Notes: generated by a model not told the origin, from the letters alone. A DNA stretch of 64,000 nucleotides from Flavobacterium glaciei (GCF_003350545.1 NZ_QQBA01000008.1:62001-126000); one strand, 5' to 3'; counted from the first letter of the stretch, positions 55,504 to 64,000 are shown. Numbers and translations are program-made.

Positions 55504-56580
55504 ATGTTAGATAGACTTCAAATAGTAAAACAACGTTTCGATGAGATTTCGGATTTGATTATTCAGCCGGATGTAATCTCAGATCAGAAGCGTTATGTGC
55601 AATTGAATCAAGAGTACAAAAGTTTAAAAGCTTTAGCTGAAAAGCGCGATGAATACGTTATTTTGATGGCGAATATCGATGAAGCAAACGAAATAATTGC
55701 CGATAATAGTGATGCGGATATGACCGAAATGGCCAAAATGCAACTGGAAGAAGCAAAAGAAAGATTGCCGGAATTGGAGGAAGAAATCAAATTTATGTTG
55801 ATTCCTAAAGACCCTGAAGATGCTAAAAATGTTATGGTGGAGATTCGTGCCGGAACGGGTGGGGATGAAGCGAGTATTTTTGCCGGGGATTTGTTCCGTA
55901 TGTATACGAAATATTGTGAAAACAGAGGTTGGAGAACTTCTGTGGTGGATATGAACGAGGGAACATCTGGTGGATTTAAAGAGGTGATTTTTGAAGTTAC
56001 CGGTGAGGATGTTTACGGAACTTTGAAGTTTGAAGCGGGTGTGCACCGTGTGCAACGTGTACCGCAAACGGAAACGCAAGGACGTGTTCACACATCAGCA
56101 GCGACAGTTATGGTTTTGCCAGAAGCAGAGGAATTTGATGTACAAATTGATATGAATGATGTGCGTGTGGATTTCTTTTGTTCGTCAGGACCTGGTGGAC
56201 AATCTGTAAATACTACTAAATCTGCGGTTCGTTTGACGCACATTCCAACCGGATTAGTGGCGCAATGCCAGGATCAGAAATCACAACACAAGAATAAAGA
56301 TAAAGCTTTTGGCGTTTTGCGTTCCCGTTTGTACGAACAAGAATTAGCCAAAAAACAAGCGGAAGATGCTACAACACGTACCTCTCAGGTAAGTTCAGGT
56401 GACCGTTCGGCTAAAATCCGTACTTACAATTACGCTCAAGGTCGTGTAACGGATCACCGTGTAGGTTTGACGTTGTACGATTTAGGAAATATCATGAATG
56501 GTGATATTCAGAAAATTGTAGATGAATTAGCGCTAGTCAACAACATGGAAAAACTAAAAGAAGCCAGCGAAGTTTTTTAA
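55504..56580 (+). CDS. prfA: Peptide chain release factor 1
   Basis: Recognises UAA and UAG at the ribosome and triggers peptide release. 358 residues from the ATG at 55504, matching the family's usual length. [20 protein letters not shown] and [20 protein letters not shown] are RF1 landmarks; [20 protein letters not shown] carries the GGQ loop; [17 protein letters not shown] and [20 protein letters not shown] complete the protein. In many Bacteroidota prfA is adjacent to pyrF; here about 5.8 kb of reverse-strand genes separate them. Confidence 0.96.
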   Translation: MLDRLQIVKQRFDEISDLIIQPDVISDQKRYVQLNQEYKSLKALAEKRDEYVILMANIDEANEIIADNSDADMTEMAKMQLEEAKERLPELEEEIKFMLIPKDPEDAKNVMVEIRAGTGGDEASIFAGDLFRMYTKYCENRGWRTSVVDMNEGTSGGFKEVIFEVTGEDVYGTLKFEAGVHRVQRVPQTETQGRVHTSAATVMVLPEAEEFDVQIDMNDVRVDFFCSSGPGGQSVNTTKSAVRLTHIPTGLVAQCQDQKSQHKNKDKAFGVLRSRLYEQELAKKQAEDATTRTSQVSSGDRSAKIRTYNYAQGRVTDHRVGLTLYDLGNIMNGDIQKIVDELALVNNMEKLKEASEVF

Positions 56581-56603
56581 AAAAACATAATGTGATACTA
56601 TAC

Positions 56604-56639
56604 AAAAACCAGCAAAAATTTCTTTCTGCTGGTTTTTTT
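56604..56639. terminator. Terminator after prfA
   Basis: The stem AAAAACCAGCA/TGCTGGTTTTT with a 12-nt loop and flanking T run; convergent genes on both sides. Confidence 0.85.
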
Positions 56640-56659
56640 GCATTCATAACTAACCAATA

Positions 56660-57004
56660 TTATTTTTCTAAAAGGTTTGTGCCTTTTAAATTTTTTTTTC
56701 GTTCTCGAATAGAATTTCTGAACGCTTCATATTTGGCTGTTGCAGAGTCTATTTTGGCATCAAAGGCTGCTGTATTTTCTAATTGATCAATTGTGCTATT
56801 GAGTTCCGTTGATTGTTTTTCAAAATATTTTTCAATAGTTGACCAATTGGCTGCTGCGTCTGCAGTAGTTTTTTGTGTGACAGAATCTACAAAGCGAACG
56901 TATTTGTTTGTAACTAGTTCGGCTTTTTTTTCTTTATCACTTTTACAAGAAGTAAAAGTGATTATCAGGAATAAAAAACCGAATAGTGCTAGTGCATTTT
57001 TCAT
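56660..57004 (-). CDS. Small lipoprotein, DUF6565-like
   Basis: 114 residues. MKNALALFGFLFLIITFTSC is a lipoprotein signal with cysteine at residue 20. The rest is a charged, helical region (YVRFVDSVTQKTTADAAANW and TIEKYFEKQSTELNSTIDQL) like a coiled-coil rod. Function unknown. It follows the barrel gene at 57017 by 12 bp, so the two are probably one transcript. Confidence 0.7.
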   Translation of the reverse strand: MKNALALFGFLFLIITFTSCKSDKEKKAELVTNKYVRFVDSVTQKTTADAAANWSTIEKYFEKQSTELNSTIDQLENTAAFDAKIDSATAKYEAFRNSIRERKKNLKGTNLLEK

Positions 57005-57016
57005 TTTGGGTTTACA

Positions 57017-57553
57017 TTATAGTTTGAAACCGTATGCCAATCGAAGCGATATTTGGCCTAAACCATCCTTTACAACGTTGTTTTTAATTACTGGAAAGTC
57101 ATTAAAATGTTCGTATCTCAAACTGATGTCAATTTTGTCAGTTGCATATCCAATGGCTGGACTTAACAGTAAAGAGGTGTCATTATATCCGTTTGTCACT
57201 GCAAATGCGGCACCTACCTCTCCCATCAAATACAATTGGTCTTTAAGGACAAATGCTTTAAAACCGGCTTTTGCAGGAATATAACCCAAGTCATTGTTGT
57301 CACCTGACACAAACATATTATTGAATCCAGTAGTTAACGTTAACGAATATATTTTTGATAAATCATATTGGAGTCTCGCATCTGCACCCAAATTGAAATC
57401 GTATGGGTTTTCAAGAGGAAGTCCTGCGTTGATTCCAAATCCAAGACGGAATCCCTGATCATAATTTTGTACTTCCTGCGCACTTGTCGTAGCAATTCCT
57501 AACGCGATTGCTAATGTTGTGAAAACTGTTTTGATATTGAATGTGTTTTTCAT
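57017..57553 (-). CDS. Small outer-membrane beta-barrel protein
   Basis: A 178-residue protein with signal peptide ending ATTSAQ and a mature region of eight or so predicted strands (FRLGFGINAGLPLENPYDF, LYLMGEVGAAFAVTNGYN, KIDISLRYEHFNDFPVI) ending RLAYGFKL. It has the plan of OmpW/OprF-type 8-strand barrels but no conserved ligand motif. Part of the stress/envelope group 56660-58767. Confidence 0.75.
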   Translation of the reverse strand: MKNTFNIKTVFTTLAIALGIATTSAQEVQNYDQGFRLGFGINAGLPLENPYDFNLGADARLQYDLSKIYSLTLTTGFNNMFVSGDNNDLGYIPAKAGFKAFVLKDQLYLMGEVGAAFAVTNGYNDTSLLLSPAIGYATDKIDISLRYEHFNDFPVIKNNVVKDGLGQISLRLAYGFKL

Positions 57554-57690
57554 GATTGTGTGTTTTAATTAATATTTGAAATAAATAAGTAACTTTTCGG
57601 TTATGTAAAAAGTTCGTTTGAAACGATTATGAATTTAAATTATTGGTTTTTATAGATATTTTTTAAATTGTTATTATTTGCAATTTCTTC

Positions 57691-57933
57691 TTATAAAATT
57701 TTTGAATTATTTTCAAGTAATTGTTCCGAATCCGTTTTGAGTTGTCTTACTGTTTGGGTAATTTTTTGTGCCCATTTTTCGGAAGAATCTTTGGTAATAT
57801 CTTTTAAATCTCTGCTTTTATCCGCAATTTTTTTTCTGGTTTCGCAACCTTTCGCTGGGGCGAATAGTATTCCTAAAGCTGATCCAATTACTAAACCGCC
57901 TAGTATTCCTGCTACTAAATTTTTGTTTTTCAT
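57691..57933 (-). CDS. YtxH domain protein
   Basis: 80 residues. MKNKNLVAGILGGLVIGSAL opens a membrane segment containing the glycine-rich GxLxGxxxGxLFAPxxG motif of the YtxH family (ALGILFAPAKGCETRKKIAD); the rest is a charged helix. YtxH proteins are general-stress proteins of unknown mechanism. It is 27 bp downstream of the lmo0937-like gene. Confidence 0.87.
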   Translation of the reverse strand: MKNKNLVAGILGGLVIGSALGILFAPAKGCETRKKIADKSRDLKDITKDSSEKWAQKITQTVRQLKTDSEQLLENNSKIL

Positions 57934-57960
57934 GATTTTAGTATTTAAAATATAAATTAT

Positions 57961-58104
57961 TTATCCTTTTATTACTCGTAATAAAATGGCTATCACTGCT
58001 ATGACCAATAAAAAATGAATCATGCTGCCCACGCTATAAACAAAGAACCCTAACGCCCAAAGGATTACAAGTACCACCGCAATTGTGTATAGTAAATTTG
58101 ACAT
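57961..58104 (-). CDS. lmo0937-family small membrane protein
   Basis: A 47-residue protein in a frame too short for most searches: MSNLLYTIAVVLVILWALGF starts it, then YSVGSMIHFLLVIAVIAI and a short RVIKG tail. Two hydrophobic helices joined at SVGSMIH match the DUF5670/lmo0937 family, common in stress gene groups of Bacteroidota. It lies 24 bp from the barrel gene at 58129 and 27 bp from ytxH, so all three are probably one operon. Confidence 0.85.
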   Translation of the reverse strand: MSNLLYTIAVVLVILWALGFFVYSVGSMIHFLLVIAVIAILLRVIKG

Positions 58105-58128
58105 GACATTTTGATTTGTGGTTATTTT

Positions 58129-58767
58129 TTAAAATTTTATTGCTGCATACAGACTAAGTACACTATTTTTAGAATCTGGGATAGTGTATGTTTGACCAAG
58201 AACTGTTCTTTCTTTTCCAACTGTACTTAATCCATAATTGTATCTGGCACCAATTCCAAAGGTGTCAAAATCAAATCCAACTCCAGCAGCGACCCCAAAA
58301 TCAAATGTATTTAAATCGTCTTTATCGATATTGTCTTCAAAGTTGTAAGATCCATCTGCAGATTCGTTAGTAATTTTTGAGTCTACCAGAAAAGCTGCGT
58401 AAGGACCAAATTGTACATTGAAATTCTTAGTTAGGTTTGCTTTCAACAATACAGGAACTTCAATATAATTCAGTCTGAATTTTCCAGTTCCCTGTGCAAA
58501 AGCATTGTCGTATTGTAGTTCCGCTCCTTTTGTAGTGTAACTAACTTCTGGTTGTAATGATAGGCTTGCTGTTATAGGAAGTTGTGCAAATAAACCAATA
58601 TTGAAACCTGCCAGAACATTTTCGTCGTCAACATCTTTAGTATATAAATTAGACATGTTTAAACCTCCTTTTATTCCTAATGATGCTCTAGTTTCTTGTG
58701 CTTTAATTGCAGTTGTTGTTCCTAATGTCATTAATACAACAGCTAATACTTTCTTTAAGTTTTTCAT
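58129..58767 (-). CDS. Outer-membrane beta-barrel protein (porin/PorT-like family)
   Basis: A 212-residue protein; the signal peptide MKNLKKVLAVVLMTLGTTTA ends at IKAQ. RASLGIKGGLNMSNLYTKDV is the family's typical first strand pair, and LQPEVSYTTKGAELQYDNAF, LNYIEVPVLLKANLTKNFNV and GIGARYNYGLSTVG are further blocks. The last residue is Phe, as needed for barrel assembly. First gene of the operon with the lmo0937-like and ytxH genes. Role in envelope stress is inferred from company. Confidence 0.85.
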   Translation of the reverse strand: MKNLKKVLAVVLMTLGTTTAIKAQETRASLGIKGGLNMSNLYTKDVDDENVLAGFNIGLFAQLPITASLSLQPEVSYTTKGAELQYDNAFAQGTGKFRLNYIEVPVLLKANLTKNFNVQFGPYAAFLVDSKITNESADGSYNFEDNIDKDDLNTFDFGVAAGVGFDFDTFGIGARYNYGLSTVGKERTVLGQTYTIPDSKNSVLSLYAAIKF

Positions 58768-59040
58768 CTTTGTATATTTTTAAAGTGTTCGTTTTTGTTT
58801 TACAAAGATGCAATGGTTGGATTGATTGGTTGTTACATCAATTTCGAATATTATTACAGAATTTAAATATGGGGTCTTAGAAAAATAGTATAAATAGGAA
58901 AGATAACTTAAAAGTAATCCTAAGTTAGTTTTTTAAAAATCGAAAACGCTATCGCAAATTATTTTCTTGTATATGAAGATGATGTTCTAAAGTAAGTTAC
59001 AGTTGGATTACCAAAATATGATCCTTTATAAAAAACTTTT

Positions 59041-60825
59041 TTAGCTTACGGGAAGATAAATGATAAACGTTGCACCTTCATTATGAGTTCCGTTTGCAAG
59101 TATAAATCCTTTGTGGTTTTCAACTATTTTTTTGCAAATGGCAAGACCAATTCCAGTTCCTTCGTACTCGTTTTTGTTATGAAGTCTATTAAAGAGAATA
59201 AAAATCTTTTTAGCATATTGCTGATCAAACCCAATCCCGTTGTCTTCAATTGTAATTTTGTAATATTTAGAGTTGTGGTTCGGCAGGAACTCTTCGTCGT
59301 TGTGTGTGATTATCCTAGTGTTAATTTTGATAATTGGTGCAATTTCTACTTTGCTGTATTTCAAAGAATTGCTTATTAAATTGATGAACAACTGCTGAAT
59401 TTGAAATGGAATTACTTTCAAAATTGGTAATTCATCACTTTCTACAATTGCTTTTTTGTCCTCTATAATTTGATTTAATTCTTGCTTAGCATTTTCAAAT
59501 AAAACATTTAAATCCGTTTCTTCAAAAACTTTCTCTCCTTTATTTGTTCTCGAAAATTGTAATAAATCATGAATAAGATTTCGCATTCTATTTGCTGAGG
59601 ATTGAATACTAGAAACAGATTGCTGTCCGGATTTTGATAAATTATTATAATCTTTACTAATTAATCGTGATAGGAAAGTTTCAATTTTTCGGAGCGGTTC
59701 TTGCAAATCATGACTTGCTATATAGTTAAAAGCAGTTAATTCTTTGTTGTTGATTTCTAATTCTCTATTTCGTTCTTCCATCAGGTTTTGAGCGTAGACT
59801 TCTTCAGTTACATCGCTTGTCGTGCCTATTAAAGTTTTGTCACCTGAAGCAATTGATACCATTCTTCCTAAAGCTCTGAAATAACGTATTTCTCCATCTT
59901 TTCTAATAATTCGGAACGTAAAAGGAGCAAGGTCATTTTCTGTAAGAATGTTTTTGGTTTTTTGAACTACAAATTCTAAATCCTCGGGATGAATAAAGTT
60001 TAAGAAAGATTCCAAACTAGCTTCAAAAGATTGTGGTTCGCAACCCAATAACCGATATTCATTATCTGAAAAAGTATAAGTTTCTGTTTCCAAATTTAGT
60101 TGCCAACTTCCAGATCTACTAACGATTTCTGCAAGATTATTAGCTTCATTAGCAACAGAAAGAGTGTTAATTGTATTTTTTAGTAATACTAAATTATTAT
60201 TCATTTTAATAAAAGCAACAGTAATTAGAATCAATGTTACAATTAATGTCAAATAAATGAGCAGCGGTGTATAATTCATTGTTGATTTGTAGTCGTGTTG
60301 CCTACTTTTCAAGAGCATCTGCTGGGTTTTCATCATGTCTTCTACTTTGAAGCGAATAGAATCCATTGTTTGTTTACCAATAATTGAGTAGTTTTTAAAA
60401 GTGTTTTTTTCAAATTTACCCTGCTCAATCATATATAACGACTTAGAAAGGTAATTTTGTTTTTTGTTAATAAAATACAACAGTTTTTTTAAATTGCTTT
60501 GTTGCGTCCTGCTGTTTGAAGTTAATTTAGAAACTCTTTCATACGATTTTCTTACTAATACTCTCGAATTATAATAGGGTTCCAAAAAGCTTTTATCATT
60601 ACTCAAAATGTAGCCTCTTTGCCCGGTTTCTGCATCTTTAATATATGAAATCAAACGTTCAAGTTCAGCATTAACCTCATAGCTGTTACTCACAAATGCC
60701 GACGATTTTTTTAAAACTGTAATGTGCTTGAATGTAATCCCGCCAATAAAAAAAATAATCGCTACCGAGATAACAAACATTATTTTTAAAAAAACAGGTG
60801 ATTTATGAAGTTGAGTATATTTCAT
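59041..60825 (-). CDS. CHASE3-PAS sensor histidine kinase
   Basis: 594 residues. Membrane helix at about 14-32, an extracytoplasmic CHASE3 domain (SYIKDAETGQRGYILSNDKS near 57) to about 185, a second helix (LLIYLTLIVTLILITVAFI), a PAS domain near 235-345 (LNFIHPEDLEFVVQ, YFRALGRMVSIASGDKTLIG), HisKA with FNYIASHDLQEPLRKIETFL carrying the phosphorylated His, and HATPase with QLFINLISNSLKYS, IEDNGIGFDQ and GTGIGLAICKKIVE. It starts one base after the stop of the response-regulator gene, forming an operon AraC regulator, receiver, kinase. Confidence 0.93.
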   Translation of the reverse strand: MKYTQLHKSPVFLKIMFVISVAIIFFIGGITFKHITVLKKSSAFVSNSYEVNAELERLISYIKDAETGQRGYILSNDKSFLEPYYNSRVLVRKSYERVSKLTSNSRTQQSNLKKLLYFINKKQNYLSKSLYMIEQGKFEKNTFKNYSIIGKQTMDSIRFKVEDMMKTQQMLLKSRQHDYKSTMNYTPLLIYLTLIVTLILITVAFIKMNNNLVLLKNTINTLSVANEANNLAEIVSRSGSWQLNLETETYTFSDNEYRLLGCEPQSFEASLESFLNFIHPEDLEFVVQKTKNILTENDLAPFTFRIIRKDGEIRYFRALGRMVSIASGDKTLIGTTSDVTEEVYAQNLMEERNRELEINNKELTAFNYIASHDLQEPLRKIETFLSRLISKDYNNLSKSGQQSVSSIQSSANRMRNLIHDLLQFSRTNKGEKVFEETDLNVLFENAKQELNQIIEDKKAIVESDELPILKVIPFQIQQLFINLISNSLKYSKVEIAPIIKINTRIITHNDEEFLPNHNSKYYKITIEDNGIGFDQQYAKKIFILFNRLHNKNEYEGTGIGLAICKKIVENHKGFILANGTHNEGATFIIYLPVS

Positions 60826-60826
60826 G

Positions 60827-61273
60827 CTACATTCGCATTAAAAAATTGTCTTTGTTTAAACCAGAAGTGTGATATTGCCAATTGATGGTCACCACTTCCG
60901 AAAGTATTTTTTTTAATTCCTCGAAATCATTAGGTTTTTTTATGTAAATATTAGCACCATTTATAAAGGTTTCTTCAATATGTTCTTCTGATGATGAGGT
61001 GGAATAAATCGCAATGGCAATACCATTTAGTTTTTCATTTTTTTTTATTTCCAATAAACATTCAACACCATTTTTTTTTGGCATGTTTAAATCTAAAAAT
61101 AATACGCTAGGCAAGACAGAATCTTCATTATTTAAATAATTCATCAATTCAACCCCATCGTTAAAAGTACTCACTTTTGTATTCATTTTTAATTCATCAA
61201 AGGCATCCGTAAAAAATAGTCTGTCGTCTTCGTCATCGTCTGCAAGACAAATATTTATAAAATCAGTATTCAT
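60827..61273 (-). CDS. Stand-alone response-regulator receiver protein
   Basis: A 148-residue single receiver domain. CLADDDEDDRLFFTDAF holds the acidic pocket, VLFLDLNMPKKNGVECLLEI the phospho-acceptor Asp (about 61), STSSSEEHIEETF the Thr/Ser switch, and YIKKPNDFEEL the conserved Lys. No output domain. It probably relays or buffers phosphate from the kinase encoded just downstream. Confidence 0.93.
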   Translation of the reverse strand: MNTDFINICLADDDEDDRLFFTDAFDELKMNTKVSTFNDGVELMNYLNNEDSVLPSVLFLDLNMPKKNGVECLLEIKKNEKLNGIAIAIYSTSSSEEHIEETFINGANIYIKKPNDFEELKKILSEVVTINWQYHTSGLNKDNFLMRM

Positions 61274-61285
61274 ATATATGTGTGT

Positions 61286-61849
61286 TTAACTTTTATTTTT
61301 AGTAGTTAATTCTCTTCTTTTATTGATAATTCTCTGAAATGCTGAGGGTGTCATTCCTGTAGTATGCTTAAATTGGGAGCTCAAGTGTGCTACGCTCGAA
61401 TAATTCAACTTAATGGAAATTTCAGTTAAATTGAGCGATGTATTAATCATTAATTGTTTAGCTAATTCTATTTTTTGAAGAATAACAAAATTTTCAATGG
61501 AAGTGTATGTGACTTCTGAAAAAACATTTGACAAATACGCGTAACTAAGATTTAACTTGTCCGCAATATACACAGAGCTCTTTACGTTTAATGGCTTATC
61601 GCTATGAACCATTTCAACAATTGCATCTTTAATTTTTTGAACTAACACTCTTTTTTGATTTTCAACGATTTCTATTCCATATTCTTTGAAAATAGTTGTT
61701 ATTTCATCCAATTTTTCAGGTGGTATTTTTTCTAAAAAATTAAACTCACCAAACCCAATAATGTTAAATTTATATCCCAATTCGGATAGTTTTTCCTGTA
61801 CAATTTTTTTTGTCAGTTGAACATAATCAAATTTTAAATATACTTGCAT
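61286..61849 (-). CDS. AraC-family regulator with a cysteine-free HMA-like N-terminus
   Basis: 187 residues. The C-terminal AraC HTH pair (from about 85) has YIADKLNLSYAYLSNVFSEV, IELAKQLMINTSLNLTEISI and SVAHLSSQFKHTTGMTPSAF. The N-terminal part, MQVYLKFDYVQLTKKIVQEK to about 75, has the beta-alpha-beta-beta-alpha-beta look of a heavy-metal-associated (HMA) domain in which the CxxC metal site would be at about residues 8-12, but the residues there are DYVQL and no cysteine is present. In other AraC proteins of this kind the domain binds metal; here the signal must be different. First gene of the three-gene operon. Confidence 0.8.
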   Translation of the reverse strand: MQVYLKFDYVQLTKKIVQEKLSELGYKFNIIGFGEFNFLEKIPPEKLDEITTIFKEYGIEIVENQKRVLVQKIKDAIVEMVHSDKPLNVKSSVYIADKLNLSYAYLSNVFSEVTYTSIENFVILQKIELAKQLMINTSLNLTEISIKLNYSSVAHLSSQFKHTTGMTPSAFQRIINKRRELTTKNKS

Positions 61850-61868
61850 AAAGACTTTTGTTTAACAG

Positions 61869-61899
61869 TAAAGATATAAAAGCTTGCTTTTAAATTCAA
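61869..61899 (-). promoter_or_regulatory. Probable promoter of the AraC-RR-kinase operon
   Basis: On the minus strand: TTG (61899-61897), a 20-nt spacer, TATCTTTA (61876-61869; one mismatch to TAnnTTTG). It ends 19 nt before the ATG. Confidence 0.5.
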
Positions 61900-62301
61900 G
61901 TATAAATTATTCTTGGAGTTTTTTTTTTTTCAAAAAAAAAGATTTAAAAGCTACTTTTGCTTAAATAGTAATTATTTCCCTAAACGTCAGGCCTTGAATG
62001 TTAGGTTTTTAAAATTGGAAAATCTTTATACTAACTTTTTTTAAGAAATGTAAAAAAAAGGTTAGCATTCGTAAGTTTTTGTAGTTTTTTAATAGTCTTT
62101 CTAAGCTTCAATTTTATTTGGGTTTTAATCTGTACTGATTTTCATAAGTGACAATGTTTATTTAGCAGTAAAAAATCAAAAAAATATTTCTTGCTTTTTC
62201 TTTATAAATTTCTCTTTTTTTTCTTTTATTGTAATTTCTGCACACAGCGATGATCTAATTTGATTTTGATAATTAAATTCGATTTTATTACAGGATTGTA
62301 A
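61900..62301. other. AT-rich gap upstream of pyrF
   Basis: No gene was seen. It contains an inverted repeat CTAACTTTTTTT/AAAAAAGGTTAG (62031-62042 and 62054-62065), one mismatch, of unknown meaning, and two divergent promoters at its ends. Confidence 0.5.
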
Positions 62302-62330
62302 TTGATTTTGAATCTATGTTTGTAATTTTG
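62302..62330 (+). promoter_or_regulatory. Promoter of pyrF
   Basis: TTG at 62302-62304, an 18-nt spacer and TAATTTTG at 62323-62330, 17 nt before the ATG. A second -7 match TATGTTTG is at 62315-62322. Confidence 0.65.
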
Positions 62331-62347
62331 CCTCACAACTCATAAAA

Positions 62348-63193
62348 ATGACTACACAACAACTTATTGACCAAATCAAAATCAAGAAATCATTCCTTGC
62401 TGTAGGACTTGATGTTGATTTGAACAAAATTCCAAAGCATTTATTAGAATTAGAAGACCCGATTTTTGAATTCAATAAAGCCATAATTGATGCCACGCAT
62501 GACTTGACGGTATCCTACAAGCCAAATACCGCTTTTTATGAAGCTTACGGAATAAAAGGGTGGATGTCATTGCAGAAAACAATCAATTACATCAACACAA
62601 CTTATCCGGACATCTTCACGATTGCTGATGCAAAACGTGGTGACATAGGAAATACTTCTTCGATGTATGCCAAAGCTTTTTTCGAAGACTTAAATTTTGA
62701 CAGCGTAACCGTTGCGCCTTACATGGGAAAAGATTCGGTGGAACCTTTTTTAGCTTTCGAAAATAAACACACGATTATGTTGGCTTTGACTTCAAACCAA
62801 GGAGCGTTCGACTTTCAGACTTTAAACGTAGATGGAAGCCGAGTCGAAGTTAAAGAATTGTACAAACAAGTGTTAGAAACCTCTAAAACGTGGAAAAAAA
62901 GTGAAAACCTGATGTATGTTGTAGGTGCTACAAAAGCCGAATACTTTACTGAAATCCGCAAAATTGTTCCAGATAGTTTCTTATTGGTTCCAGGAGTCGG
63001 CGCGCAAGGCGGAAGTCTCTCGGAAGTTTGTAAATATGGAATGAATGATAATGTAGGATTGCTGATTAATTCTTCCAGAGGAATCATTTATGCTTCAAAT
63101 GGAACTGATTTTGCCGAAAAAGCCAGAGAAGAAGCATTGAAAATGCAACAGGAAATGGAAGCGTTAATGAGTTTAAAGTTTAAAAAGGTTTAA
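62348..63193 (+). CDS. pyrF: Orotidine 5'-phosphate decarboxylase (type 2)
   Basis: The last step of UMP synthesis. The 281 residues and the wording [20 protein letters not shown] (near 15), [34 protein letters not shown] with the catalytic Asp-x-Lys-x-x-Asp, and [29 protein letters not shown] identify the longer type 2 family. It has its own promoter and is followed by the repeat cluster 63231-63429. Confidence 0.95.
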   Translation: MTTQQLIDQIKIKKSFLAVGLDVDLNKIPKHLLELEDPIFEFNKAIIDATHDLTVSYKPNTAFYEAYGIKGWMSLQKTINYINTTYPDIFTIADAKRGDIGNTSSMYAKAFFEDLNFDSVTVAPYMGKDSVEPFLAFENKHTIMLALTSNQGAFDFQTLNVDGSRVEVKELYKQVLETSKTWKKSENLMYVVGATKAEYFTEIRKIVPDSFLLVPGVGAQGGSLSEVCKYGMNDNVGLLINSSRGIIYASNGTDFAEKAREEALKMQQEMEALMSLKFKKV

Positions 63194-63230
63194 GGTTTAA
63201 AGAGGAAGAATTTTAAACTGAGACTTTTTT

Positions 63231-63429
63231 TTAAACCATTAAGAAATTAAGTTTCATTAAGAATGCGCTACGATTTGAATTAAAAAATTAAACCTTAATT
63301 TTTCTTAATTTCTTAATGGTTAAATCTTAAATTTTACACAAGAAAACATTGTGTGCTTTGCGAAAATCCTTGCGTCCTTTGCGGTTAAATTTTAAAACCT
63401 TAACTTTTCTTAATTTCTTAATGGTTAAA
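63231..63429. repeat. Cluster of direct and inverted repeats after pyrF
   Basis: CTTAATTTCTTAATGGTTAA occurs twice in direct orientation (from 63304 and 63409) and once inverted (ACCATTAAGAAATTAAG at 63235-63251). The longer 35-bp direct repeats (63290-63324, 63395-63429) differ by one base. Between them lies a TTTGCGGTTAA-ending arm like that at 19334-19375. Confidence 0.82.
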
Positions 63430-63475
63430 AAACGGTAAATTGATGTTTTAATTCGAACACTCTTAAACTTAAAAC

Positions 63476-64000
63476 TTGAAACAAAAAACTCTTACAGACC
63501 AGCTCGGAATTTTCCATTCTTTTGAAACGTCACCAAAACGTATAATTTCATTAGTTCCATCCCAAACAGAATTGTTGTATGATTTAGGTTTGGAAGACCG
63601 TATTATAGGCATTACTAAATTCTGCGTGAATCCGTATCACTTTAAATCAGTGAAGAAAATCGTAGGTGGAACCAAGAAAGTGCATTACGAGAAAATCAGA
63701 TTGCTGCAACCGGATATTATCATTTGTAATAAAGAGGAAAACACACAAGAAATTGTCGAAGAATTGCGAAAGATTTGTACAGTTTGGGTAACGGACATCA
63801 TTACGATTGAAGATAATTTTCAAATGATAACCGACTTTGGTCAGCTTTTTAATTGTAGAACCGAAGCCCAAAAATGGAACGACAAATTAGCTTTTGCCTT
63901 GAGCGATTTTAAAAATTTTATCAAAGATAAGCCCGCAAAAAAAGTAGCGTATTTCATTTGGAAAGACCCTTTTATGGCTGCAGGTTCAAATAATTTTATC
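63476..64000 (+). CDS. BtuF-like metal/cobalamin-binding receptor (3' end outside window)
   Basis: 175 codons to the right edge. Only a TTG (63476) can start it: an in-frame TAA is at 63470-63472, and the next methionine lies past the first domain. RIISLVPSQTELLYDLGLED near residue 22, IIGITKFCVNPY, KIVGGTKKVHYEKIRLLQPD and DIIICNKEENT match the helical-backbone metal receptor family (BtuF/FhuD-type). No signal peptide is seen at the N-terminus, so it may be one of the cytoplasmic-looking members. Confidence 0.85.
   Translation, partial: MKQKTLTDQLGIFHSFETSPKRIISLVPSQTELLYDLGLEDRIIGITKFCVNPYHFKSVKKIVGGTKKVHYEKIRLLQPDIIICNKEENTQEIVEELRKICTVWVTDIITIEDNFQMITDFGQLFNCRTEAQKWNDKLAFALSDFKNFIKDKPAKKVAYFIWKDPFMAAGSNNFI

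Noticed and set aside
55633..56091. Minus-strand 152-residue open frame
   Set aside because: A shadow of prfA; it lacks protein-like features.

Overview
The window is an AT-rich chromosomal segment of a member of the Flavobacteriaceae, most likely a Flavobacterium. The signs are a type IX secretion (type B) C-terminal sorting domain, a fused SecDF, TonB-dependent receptors, the Bacteroidota promoter form TTG-N18..20-TAnnTTTG upstream of several genes, weak Shine-Dalgarno sequences, and flavobacterial intergenic repeats. No rRNA, tRNA, insertion sequence, phage or CRISPR array was seen.

Layout. 1-3.7 kb: the start of a bifunctional (p)ppGpp synthetase/hydrolase (cut by the left edge), a SpoU rRNA methyltransferase and a TRIC-type membrane protein. 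3.7-12.5 kb: a surface-polysaccharide cluster with a FemAB/GNAT-like acyltransferase, a DegT-type sugar aminotransferase, a Wzx flippase, a hexapeptide acyltransferase, four glycosyltransferases and an FdtA-type 3,4-ketoisomerase. Together they suggest a 3-amino-3,6-dideoxyhexose in the O-unit. The cluster runs into ftsE. 13.4-19.8 kb: a large TPR protein, a PhzF isomerase, an outer-membrane barrel protein and a GreA/B-like protein. 20-25.7 kb: two asparagine synthetase B paralogues flanking an amidohydrolase lipoprotein, each asnB with its own terminator. 25.8-32 kb: gyrB, mdh and secDF. 32-34.3 kb: a PagL-like secreted protein and a T9SS substrate. 34.3-44 kb: lgt-yidD-cysS, folE, an aminotransferase, an aspartyl-protease/PDZ protein, a DUF1573 protein and valS. 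44-50.2 kb: a siderophore receptor with a PepSY protein, a small lipoprotein and topB.

50.2-55.5 kb is the least ordinary stretch. It holds a zeta-toxin-like P-loop kinase with a 48-residue overlapping downstream ORF, a fasciclin lipoprotein, a repeat block with two 228-bp tandem copies each containing a perfect 21-bp inverted repeat, and two unrecognised AT-rich genes. Two related structured-looking elements lie upstream of topB and prfA. 55.5-64 kb: prfA and pyrF face the same way but are separated by about 5 kb of reverse-strand genes. These look like a stress or envelope-response group: an AraC-type regulator, response regulator and CHASE3 histidine kinase operon, then an OmpW/PorT-like barrel, lmo0937-like and YtxH genes, a second barrel and a lipoprotein. 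A BtuF-like metal-receptor gene is cut by the right edge.

No clearly new multi-gene system was found. The best candidates for new biology are the kinase with its small ORF, the paired leader-like elements, the 228-bp repeat block beside two orphan genes, and the AraC regulator whose N-terminus looks like a heavy-metal-associated fold without its cysteines.
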